From: Candidatus Aenigmatarchaeota archaeon
Lineage (GTDB): Archaea > Aenigmatarchaeota > Aenigmatarchaeia > QMZP01
DNA length: 9,413 nt
Direction of reading: 5' to 3'
Assembly (NCBI GenBank): GCA_016202745.1
Contig: JACQOB010000016.1
Span: 1-9,413, forward strand
Shown: positions 1 to 4,439 of the stretch, piece after piece
Position numbering within the stretch: position 1 is the first letter of the stretch
Layout of the letters: each line of letters begins with the position of its first letter
Translations under genes and position numbers: made by a program
Notes under the pieces: generated by a model
The model's database searches: none
What the model was told of the DNA's origin: nothing
Seen by the model: the letters and a program-made list of their open reading frames with translations, nothing else

Positions 1-2
1 AT

Positions 3-107
3 ATAGAAGGGTATGCCGAAGCATGCCGCTACAATATCAGGAAGCTGGTGTATAACCACTACCTGAATGATCTTCCTGTGAAATGGTTAGAGAATAAGGC
101 GTTTTGA
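3..107 (+). CDS. C-terminal end of an unrecognised protein (5' partial)
   Basis: Frame 3 is open from the window edge and ends at TGA 105-107, giving 34 residues that finish in LPVKWLENKAF. The piece is rich in aromatic and charged residues (NIRKLVYNHYLND) and has no membrane segment. The other two plus frames close sooner (by base 54), so this is the best candidate for a gene entering from the left. I do not recognise the family. It lies in the same direction as the MC1 gene, but a TATA element in between suggests separate transcription. Confidence 0.5.
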   Translation: MEGYAEACRYNIRKLVYNHYLNDLPVKWLENKAF

Positions 108-140
108 ATAAGCTCCCAAAGCCCGTGCCCACCGAAACGC

Positions 141-147
141 TTATAAA
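141..147 (+). promoter_or_regulatory. TATA box of the MC1 gene
   Basis: TTATAAA preceded by the purine-rich stretch CGAAACGC, which would serve as BRE. A start about 26 bases further on predicts a leader of roughly 60 nt before the ATG at 232. This is unlike most other genes here, which look leaderless. The ten bases AAACGCTTAT recur in front of the FKBP gene fragment near 8942. Confidence 0.5.
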
Positions 148-218
148 CCAGCACGCCAAAAGATATTTGACGCTGAGCGATATCGGTTTCAATGTTCTGA
201 GCCCAGCGGTCTAAAATT

Positions 219-225
219 GAGGTGG
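219..225 (+). promoter_or_regulatory. Shine-Dalgarno that fixes the MC1 start
   Basis: GAGGTGG lies six bases before ATG 232 and complements the usual archaeal 16S rRNA tail. It decides for the ATG at 232 over the upstream in-frame TTG at 217, which would overlap the ribosome site. Confidence 0.7.
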
Positions 226-231
226 ATTCAA

Positions 232-543
232 ATGGCACGAAGAGGTTCTTCAAGGAAGTACTACAGACTGATGAAGGGCAACAGGGAGATGGCCGTCTTC
301 ACAGGAAGGCAACCAAGGCAGGCTGCTCTCAAGGCTGCCACAAGGGGCCACACAGAGATCAGGCTAAGAGAGAGAGGCAGGCGCAACCGCGATGGAACGT
401 ACACGATACACGTGTTCAAGGGTTCCAGGAAAAAAGTAACCCTGCCCCAGGAAAACCGGGTCAGCTGGCTGCCGTCACAGGTCTGGAAGCCCTCTGTCAG
501 GAAATCTGGCATCGAGAGGGTGAAAAGCCTTAGAAGAAGATAA
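232..543 (+). CDS. Non-histone chromosomal protein MC1 homologue
   Basis: A 103-residue basic protein of the MC1 family (architectural DNA-binding proteins that bend DNA sharply and coat archaeal chromosomes). The family core is clear: VFTGRQPRQAALKAA at residues 22-36, then RLRERG (44-49), IHVFK (59-63), NRVSWLP (75-81) and KPSVRKSGIE (86-95). Methanosarcina MC1 is about 93 residues; this one has a few extra basic residues at each end (ARRGSSRK and KSLRRR). From memory of that protein, W74 and P76 are kept (W79, P81), while three residues of the DNA-binding region differ: W61 is Ser65, P72 is Val77 and M75 is Leu80. Transcribed alone, with its own TATA box, strong ribosome site and terminator. 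Confidence 0.93.
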   Translation: MARRGSSRKYYRLMKGNREMAVFTGRQPRQAALKAATRGHTEIRLRERGRRNRDGTYTIHVFKGSRKKVTLPQENRVSWLPSQVWKPSVRKSGIERVKSLRRR

Positions 544-553
544 GGCTTAAAGT

Positions 554-600
554 CCGGCTTTAATCATCTGGTTAAGGCCGGCAATTTCTCTTTTTATTTT
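554..600 (+). terminator. Hairpin plus T-run after the MC1 gene
   Basis: CCGGCTTTAA (554-563) pairs with TTAAGGCCGG (572-581), ten base pairs including one G-U, with an eight-base loop. A T-rich run (CTCTTTTTATTTT) follows to 600. A T-run alone is enough for archaeal termination. The site separates MC1 from the convergent gene ending at 638. Confidence 0.6.
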
Positions 601-637
601 GAACCGGTGCAGCACGCCTGATTGTCCACAGCCGGCG

Positions 638-871
638 TTACCTTCTTGTCTTCCCATTTGGCCCGTATTCTTCCTGCTGGTATCGCTCACAGCCTCTCCT
701 GAACTCCCCCAGCGGCGGCAAGGAAGGGTCTGCAGAAGGCGTTACATCAAGGACCTTTGCCAATTCCTTGTACAGCTCTGGGTAATACCAGCACCTGTCA
801 TGGCCCTGCTTGTCCGTCCATTCCAGGATTATCCGTCTTGCCTCATTGTATTTGGCCTCAAAATCAACCAT
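638..871 (-). CDS. Small conserved-looking hypothetical protein, 77 residues
   Basis: Starts MVDFEAKYNEARRIILEW and ends NGKTRR. The frame stays open upstream to 1069, but the ATG at 871 lies 25 bases after a good TATA element (893-900), so I take that as the leaderless start; the longer frame would overlap the peptidase gene. The protein is soluble and mixed in charge, with an N-terminal helix-like part, the aromatic centre DRCWYYPELYKEL (residues 25-37) and a proline-rich stretch (SADPSLPPLGEF). I do not recognise a family and propose no function. It follows the A24 peptidase by 47 bases on the same strand but has its own promoter. Confidence 0.65.
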   Translation of the reverse strand: MVDFEAKYNEARRIILEWTDKQGHDRCWYYPELYKELAKVLDVTPSADPSLPPLGEFRRGCERYQQEEYGPNGKTRR

Positions 872-892
872 AATGATAGTAGCAGTCTGCCT

Positions 893-900
893 ATTTATAT
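893..900 (-). promoter_or_regulatory. TATA box of the 77-residue gene
   Basis: Minus-strand ATATAAAT centred about 25 bases before ATG 871, the spacing expected for a leaderless archaeal transcript. It supports the short start. Confidence 0.55.
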
Positions 901-918
901 TCAAGCTATTTAAGGGCA

Positions 919-1752
919 TCAGAGGAAGAGCATTATCACGCTTCCGTAGAACAGCGTGACCAGCATGGTTATCAGGAACACTGGCGCGAAGCGGACGCCC
1001 TCCTTCACCCACACCTTCCCGCCCTTCTTCTGCAGCTCCTTGATGCCCTTCTCGGTGAGGCCCTTCCACCTGTCATCCGCAAGCACGTCGCCGGGCTTCA
1101 GCTTGCTGGCGGGGACGAGCCTCTTGAAGAGGTTGGCCTCCACGAACCTGCCGTAACGCATGAATATTACAATGAATATGATCAGCAGGGGGAGTGTTAT
1201 CATGTAGCTTGACGGCACGGCAAGGCCCATGTAGGCCGACAGGTAAAACACAAAGCCGGCATAAAGCAGTATCAGCAGGCCGGCAGTGGAGAATATCACC
1301 TTTGAGTCGCCCTTCAGCTCCTTCAGGAAAACAGCCGAGGCCTTCCTTTCCCGCAGGCCGAGCACCATGGCATAGGCAACAACATAGACGAAGGACGTGA
1401 AGAAGAAATTCAGGATCATCACGGCCGGGAACGGCAGCAGGCCCGCCTGCACGAAACCCGCGGGCTCGGGGAACAGGAACCCCAAGGCTCCCAGCAGCCA
1501 TGCGTCGCCGTCCCCCCACTGCCTGGTGAAATACATCAGGAGGCCGAGTCCAAGGAAGGCCGCGCCGACAACCAGCGACTGCAGTATTATCGAAATGTCA
1601 TTCAGAAAATAGGCATAGCCGCCCCTCGCCGCCAGCGCTAGAATAATCATGGAATACGGCAGCCAGTCCGGGAATTCAGTAGTCCTGAGGTCAAGGTAGG
1701 CGGCAAGGCCGAAGCCCCCGATGCCTATCAAAAGAAGGATTATTCCAAGCAT
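919..1752 (-). CDS. Archaeal A24-family prepilin/preflagellin peptidase
   Basis: A 277-residue multi-pass membrane aspartyl protease that would cleave class III signal peptides of type IV pilin-like or archaellin subunits at the cytoplasmic face. The two catalytic aspartates can be seen: D21 in YLDLRTTEFPDWLP after the first membrane segment, and D83 in the GxGD motif (G80-D81-G82-D83). Hydrophobic segments lie near residues 1-20, 33-50, 55-75, 85-130, 155-197 and 255-277. The soluble part near 215-250 (KLKPGDVLADD, GLTEKGIKEL) resembles the archaeal type II A24 C-terminal domain. It is longer than FlaK/PibD-type enzymes because of this domain. No pilin gene is visible here, so the substrate is unknown. 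Starts 20 bases after the HAD gene, with a TATA box overlapping that gene's stop codon. Confidence 0.88.
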   Translation of the reverse strand: MLGIILLLIGIGGFGLAAYLDLRTTEFPDWLPYSMIILALAARGGYAYFLNDISIILQSLVVGAAFLGLGLLMYFTRQWGDGDAWLLGALGFLFPEPAGFVQAGLLPFPAVMILNFFFTSFVYVVAYAMVLGLRERKASAVFLKELKGDSKVIFSTAGLLILLYAGFVFYLSAYMGLAVPSSYMITLPLLIIFIVIFMRYGRFVEANLFKRLVPASKLKPGDVLADDRWKGLTEKGIKELQKKGGKVWVKEGVRFAPVFLITMLVTLFYGSVIMLFL

Positions 1753-1772
1753 AGAATATCTTAGCCTGCCAA

Positions 1773-1779
1773 TTATAAA
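1773..1779 (-). promoter_or_regulatory. TATA box of the A24 peptidase, overlapping the HAD stop codon
   Basis: Minus-strand TTTATAA centred about 24 bases before ATG 1752. Its last bases are the TAA stop of the HAD gene. Confidence 0.5.
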
Positions 1780-2435
1780 TTATAGGCTTCCGCGGCCCAT
1801 CCCACCAGATGCTTCAGGTCCCTGAACTTCATGTCAGCCTTCGAGAAGTCCTGCTTAACCGTGTACTTGTTGGGGATTGCGCAGGTGAATATTCCGGCTG
1901 AGTGCGCAGATTCTACGCCATACTCGGTATCCTCCGCCGCAATCATTTCCTCCTTTTCGAAGCCCAGCGCGCTTGCTGCATGGAGGTATATGTCAGGGTA
2001 TGGCTTCCCCCTCTCCACGTCATTCCTTGTTGATATGCGGCTGAAATAGCGGAGGATGCCTTTCCTGAAGAGCTTGAGCGTGGTTTCAGCGCTGGAGTTG
2101 TTTGAGGCGGCTGCCAGCGAAACGCCCCTGCCCCTGAGATAGTCCATAGCCTTCCTCGCATATGGCATGAAAGGGATTGGCCTTTCCTCGAACCACCTCA
2201 TGACCAGCTCTTTCTTGGGTTTTGCTAGCGAGCCTTCCTCCTTCAAGCCAATGCCATACCTATTCACAAGCTCCCTTTCGACAAGGGTTGTGGATTTCCC
2301 CACGTAATCCGCATATTCTTCCTCGGTAAAAGAGACCCCGAATGGCTTGAGCACTTCCAGCCAGCTGAGGTATTGCAGTCCTTCTGTGTCGAGCAGCGTC
2401 CCGTCAATGTCGAATATAGCAGCTTTCAGTTGCAT
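1773..2435 (-). CDS. HAD-superfamily hydrolase (beta-phosphoglucomutase-like, subfamily IA)
   Basis: A 220-residue cytosolic phosphotransferase fold. Motif I is FDIDGTLLD with nucleophile D9 and acid/base D11. Residues 16-85 form a helical cap of the kind found in class I HADs. Motif II is the Ser of AASNNSS (S111), motif III the Lys of RGKPYPDIY (K144), and motif IV AEDTEYGVESA (E168-D169) holds the magnesium ligands. The order RNDVERGKPYPD and EDTEYGVESAHSAG is typical of beta-phosphoglucomutase and 2-deoxyglucose-6-phosphatase relatives. Those groups cannot be separated by eye, so the substrate is open: a sugar phosphate or similar metabolite. Complete length for the family. The ATG at 2435 lies 25 bases after a TATA element. 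Confidence 0.88.
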   Translation of the reverse strand: MQLKAAIFDIDGTLLDTEGLQYLSWLEVLKPFGVSFTEEEYADYVGKSTTLVERELVNRYGIGLKEEGSLAKPKKELVMRWFEERPIPFMPYARKAMDYLRGRGVSLAAASNNSSAETTLKLFRKGILRYFSRISTRNDVERGKPYPDIYLHAASALGFEKEEMIAAEDTEYGVESAHSAGIFTCAIPNKYTVKQDFSKADMKFRDLKHLVGWAAEAYNL

Positions 2436-2455
2436 GCATGAAATATGCAGGTTAG

Positions 2456-2464
2456 TAATTTAAA
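2456..2464 (-). promoter_or_regulatory. TATA box of the HAD gene, overlapping the hydrolase stop codon
   Basis: Minus-strand TTTAAATTA centred 25 bases before ATG 2435. It covers the TAA stop (2460-2462) of the alpha/beta hydrolase gene. Confidence 0.5.
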
Positions 2465-3353
2465 GCCAGCCTTCAATTTCCGCCACCAGCGCATCCTTCA
2501 TTGTGGTGCCTTCATAGCCGTGGAAGCCGGGGCTCGCATCCACCTCCACGAACTTCTTGGGTTCTGCCGCCCTGGAGAACGTGTCCTGCGCAAGCGATAT
2601 TGGTATCACCGTGTCGCCGGGTGAATGGAGCATCAGCAGTCTCCTTGGGGATATCAATCCAATATAGTTGTCCGGATTTATTGACCTGAGGAAAATGTCC
2701 AGCTTCTCATCGTCCTGGCCGGGGAACTTATAGCCTGCCGTGGCTATCAAAAGGGCGCCTCTTATTGACGGCTCAATGGCCGCCGCAATGACGGCCTTCC
2801 TGCCGCCGTTGCTAATGCCTGCCATGTATATCCTGCCGGCGTCAATCTCTTTTTTCCCCTTCAGGATGTCATAAGCCCTCAGCACGTCATGAATGGACTT
2901 GTGCTGCACAGGCTCGCCTCCTTCCGAGAATGTCCCATAATCCTGCTCCAGTGACGGCAGGGCCCCGCCGGTTTCGCCTTCGCCCCTCACGTCAATCACA
3001 AAGGTGGCAAAGCCCAGTTCGTTCAGGTCATTCCCCAGGCTCTCCTGCTCTGCCTCCTTTTTCACTGTCGCTCCCGGGAGAACGATAAAGGCAGGCACCT
3101 TGCCCAGGCTTTTTGGGACAGTAAGAAGCCCGTAAATGGTTGCGCCCTTGCTTGTGAAGGAAATCCTCTCAGCCCTTGCCCCAGGGGAATCCTTCAGGAG
3201 GAATGTTTCATAAGCCGGCGCGGGCCTGTTGGCATAGCTGATTATCCCTTCCGGGGAGACGGAGTATTTTTCGCCCTGCTGCGGCATGAAAAATGCGAAC
3301 CCTATTATGGCTATGACAATCACGCCTGCAATGGGGTACGATTTCCTTTTCAT
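2460..3353 (-). CDS. Membrane-anchored alpha/beta hydrolase (dienelactone hydrolase/esterase-like)
   Basis: 297 residues. MKRKSYPIAG plus a hydrophobic stretch to about residue 24 form a signal anchor, so the catalytic domain should lie outside the membrane. A strand-rich region (63-80) leads to the alpha/beta core: VLPGAT (91-96, oxyanion side), DVRGEGETGG (121-130), nucleophile elbow G179-I-S181-N-G183, acid D247 in HSPGDTVIP and base H278 in GFHGYEG. This full Ser-Asp-His triad fits peptidase/esterase-type alpha/beta hydrolases; I cannot tell esterase from peptidase. Unlike its neighbours it has no obvious TATA element before its ATG. The 5' flank is a degenerate copy of a tRNA 3' end (3358-3372), so its promoter is unclear; it may depend on transcription from further upstream. 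Confidence 0.85.
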   Translation of the reverse strand: MKRKSYPIAGVIVIAIIGFAFFMPQQGEKYSVSPEGIISYANRPAPAYETFLLKDSPGARAERISFTSKGATIYGLLTVPKSLGKVPAFIVLPGATVKKEAEQESLGNDLNELGFATFVIDVRGEGETGGALPSLEQDYGTFSEGGEPVQHKSIHDVLRAYDILKGKKEIDAGRIYMAGISNGGRKAVIAAAIEPSIRGALLIATAGYKFPGQDDEKLDIFLRSINPDNYIGLISPRRLLMLHSPGDTVIPISLAQDTFSRAAEPKKFVEVDASPGFHGYEGTTMKDALVAEIEGWL

Positions 3354-3357
3354 AATG

Positions 3358-3372
3358 ATGGGAACTGAGATT
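3358..3372 (-). repeat. Degenerate second copy of the tRNA-Pro 3' end
   Basis: Minus strand AATCTCAGTTCCCAT matches the 3' part of the interrupted tRNA at 3585-3569 (AATCTCAGTCTCCCCAT) except for two missing bases. The stretch before it is also related in both copies (a GGC..GCCTTCC block). The two copies flank about 200 bases of hairpin-rich DNA, like the ends of a small element or tandem duplication. It stops four bases before the hydrolase ATG. Confidence 0.55.
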
Positions 3373-3412
3373 TGGAGGGAAGGCGCCGAGCTTAGCCGCT
3401 GGCTTGGCTTGA

Positions 3413-3507
3413 CTGCCGGCTTGATCCAATTGGCGGAAATGTCCGACTTGCGGCAGTTGTCTGGCTTGCATCAATTGGAGCAAGCCAGCAGTGTATCAAG
3501 TCGGCAG
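3413..3507. repeat. Nested inverted repeats, hairpin-rich non-coding block
   Basis: Outer arms CTGCCGGCTTGAT (3413-3425) and ATCAAGTCGGCAG (3495-3507) pair over 13 positions with one G-U. Inside, CTGGCTTGC (3461-3469) and GCAAGCCAG (3480-3488) are perfect 9-base arms, and CCGACTTG (3443-3450) can instead pair with CAAGTCGG (3497-3504). On the minus strand the words CCAATTGATGCAAGCC and CCAATTGGATCAAGCC form an imperfect direct repeat. No believable protein frame covers the block. It could be a structured RNA or part of a palindromic mobile unit. Confidence 0.5.
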
Positions 3508-3545
3508 GCACTCACGCCAGACTTTACGTCGCCTCCCTTTTTCGC

Positions 3546-3568
3546 TAACCTTTTTGGTAAAAAGGTTA
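3546..3568 (-). terminator. Perfect palindrome with T-run directly after the tRNA
   Basis: TAACCTTTTT (3546-3555) and AAAAAGGTTA (3559-3568) are perfect 10-base arms around a three-base loop. On the minus strand the first T5 comes about eight bases after the tRNA discriminator base, where an archaeal tRNA terminator is expected. The same palindrome also opens the second repeat unit (3568 to 3373), so its role may be termination, mobility or both. Confidence 0.5.
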
Positions 3569-3583
3569 ATGGGGAGACTGAGA

Positions 3584-3703
3584 TTGTCAAGGAAGGCGAA
3601 GCCGAATGAGCGACAGCAAGTCCGGCGATAACATCGCCGGCAGGCATCCGCGAATGAGGCAGCCTCCTTTTTGACCCACCACTTTTTCTTGAAAAAAGTG
3701 GTG
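3584..3703 (-). repeat. About 120-nt intervening sequence in the tRNA T-loop
   Basis: It begins exactly with a perfect palindrome: arms 3693-3703 and 3677-3687 (CACCACTTTTT/AAAAAGTGGTG, 11 bp, five-base loop). Then come AAAAAGGAGGC, a second perfect hairpin CCGGCGAT-aac-ATCGCCGG (3622-3640) and a GGCTTCGCCTTCC block. The same order of words occurs in the unit at 3568-3373, so the two are copies of one kind of element. TCAA of the T-loop can pair with TTGA near the far end (3592-3589), which would bring both tRNA edges together. I found no canonical bulge-helix-bulge at this junction. Confidence 0.55.
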
Positions 3704-3746
3704 TTTGAACTCAGGTTGCCGGCTCCCGAAGCCGGAGTCATAGACC

Positions 3747-3785
3747 ATTCCAGACCGCCTTCTTGCGAAGCAAGGAGGCCCGGTT
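3747..3785 (-). other. About 39-nt intervening sequence in the tRNA D-loop (possible archaeal intron)
   Basis: A stable hairpin, GCCTTCTTGC (3757-3766) with GCAAGGAGGC (3770-3779), ten positions with one mismatch and loop GAA on the plus strand, forms its core. The junctions can be drawn as an imperfect bulge-helix-bulge: bulge UUA, helix ACCG/UGGU with one G-U, bulge GAA, closed on the exon side by TAG/CTA. Cutting there would leave a D-loop two bases longer than the minimal join. The inner helix next to the second bulge does not pair well, so intron status is a proposal. The exact borders are uncertain by a few bases. Confidence 0.45.
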
Positions 3786-3829
3786 AACTAGACCATCTCC
3801 CCTGTCTTAGAGAATTAATTGGAATGCGG

Positions 3830-3839
3830 ATAAATATTA
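3830..3839 (-). promoter_or_regulatory. TATA box of the tRNA-Pro gene
   Basis: Minus-strand TAATATTTAT, centred about 31 bases before the first tRNA base, predicts a start a few bases upstream of the mature 5' end, the usual archaeal tRNA geometry. It overlaps the TAA stop of the DUF1003 gene. Confidence 0.5.
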
Positions 3840-4439
3840 CCTTTTCGGGTGTTTTCCGTGGGAAAGCAGCATCTTCCTCATGTCCTTCAGCTCTTCCCTG
3901 ATGTGTATGATCTCCTTCTCCGCCTTGAGGTTGACAAGGTAATCAAGCTCCGCGCGAAGGTCGGCGCGCCTGGACTGCCTGTTCTGGCTTATCATGATGA
4001 AGGAGGAAAGGAGTATGGCCTCTATCGAGATCACGAGCGTCAGGAGGTTGAAGGGGTAGGGGTCGAAGGCTGCGAAGCCGATTGCGAAGCCGACGTTGAG
4101 CAGGATCCATAAGATGAACCAGAAAATGTGCACGTAAATGAACTTCATGTGGCCCGCAAAGCCTATTATCACGTCCGAGGCCTTGTCCTCCACACTCTTC
4201 TTCCGTTCAACCTCCCTGGGGTGCTTGGTGGCAAGCTCCAGCTGCCTGCCCATCCGCCAGGTGTTGTGCCTCCTGAACTCATAGCAGATCTCGCACCTCT
4301 TGAGCGACTCTCCTTTCCTGAAGAGGTCAAGGTTGCCGCATATGGTGCATTTGTAAACCGCATCCTTCTCCGCGACAAAGCCTACATGAAGGGGGGGGCC
4401 CTTGAAGCTGATGTCAAGCCCTTCCTTTTCCTTTTTCAT
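3837..4439 (-). CDS. DUF1003 membrane protein with N-terminal zinc ribbon
   Basis: 200 residues. The C-terminal two thirds is a clear DUF1003 domain: two membrane helices (about 100-123 and 130-151) joined by AAFDPYPFNLL, then ISQNRQSRRADLRAELDYLVNLKAEKEI and a charged, coiled-coil-like cytoplasmic tail. The domain's molecular function is not established. In front is a C-x2-C...C-x2-C site (C31, C34, C49, C52; YKCTICG and KRCEICYEF) typical of a zinc ribbon. Start: ATG 4439 overlaps the aminotransferase stop as ATGA and has GGTGG six bases upstream; the ATG at 4445 would leave almost no gap after that site. The two genes are therefore translationally coupled. An eight-C run in the coding strand (plus 4391-4398) lies in codons for GPP, and the frame is intact. 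Confidence 0.88.
   Translation of the reverse strand: MKKEKEGLDISFKGPPLHVGFVAEKDAVYKCTICGNLDLFRKGESLKRCEICYEFRRHNTWRMGRQLELATKHPREVERKKSVEDKASDVIIGFAGHMKFIYVHIFWFILWILLNVGFAIGFAAFDPYPFNLLTLVISIEAILLSSFIMISQNRQSRRADLRAELDYLVNLKAEKEIIHIREELKDMRKMLLSHGKHPKR

Larger units (their letters stand above)
3570..3802 (-). tRNA. tRNA-Pro (anticodon CGG) interrupted in the D-loop and T-loop
   Basis: Read on the minus strand. Exon 1 (3802-3786): acceptor GGGGAGA, T8 G9, D-stem GTCT, A14 G15. Exon 2 (about 3746-3704): G18 G19, A21, D-stem TGAC, T26, anticodon stem CCGGC/GCCGG around TTCGGGA (T33, anticodon C34-G35-G36), variable loop CAAC, T-stem CTGAG and loop TTCAAA. Exon 3 (3583-3570): T, CTCAG, TCTCCCC and discriminator A73. 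The acceptor stem pairs 7/7, the T-stem 5/5, the anticodon stem 5/5 and the D-stem 3/4. T8, A14, G15, G18-G19, A21, T33, C48, G53-C61, T54-T55-C56 and A58 are all present. Joining the exons gives 74 nt. The inserts are about 39 nt (3785-3747) and 120 nt (3703-3584). Upstream TATA and downstream T-run are in place. Either a tRNA with two unusual introns or one broken recently. Confidence 0.72.

Noticed and set aside
140..240. tRNA-like T-arm (GGATTCAAAT) before the MC1 gene
   Set aside because: No matching acceptor, anticodon or D-arm can be formed around it; the bases belong to the MC1 ribosome site and start.
3286..3609. 107-codon plus-strand frame across the hydrolase start and the repeat block
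   Set aside because: Its first part is antisense to the signal anchor of the hydrolase and the rest runs through inverted repeats, with no recognisable protein features.
3496..3741. 81-codon minus-strand frame containing NTTFFKKKWWVKK and NLFTKKVSEKG
   Set aside because: It is only the translation of the palindromes and of the tRNA-Pro anticodon/T-arm. It has no promoter or ribosome site of its own and no protein-like make-up.
3354..3836. CRISPR array
   Set aside because: The repeats are inverted and uneven, with no regular repeat-spacer spacing and no cas genes nearby.
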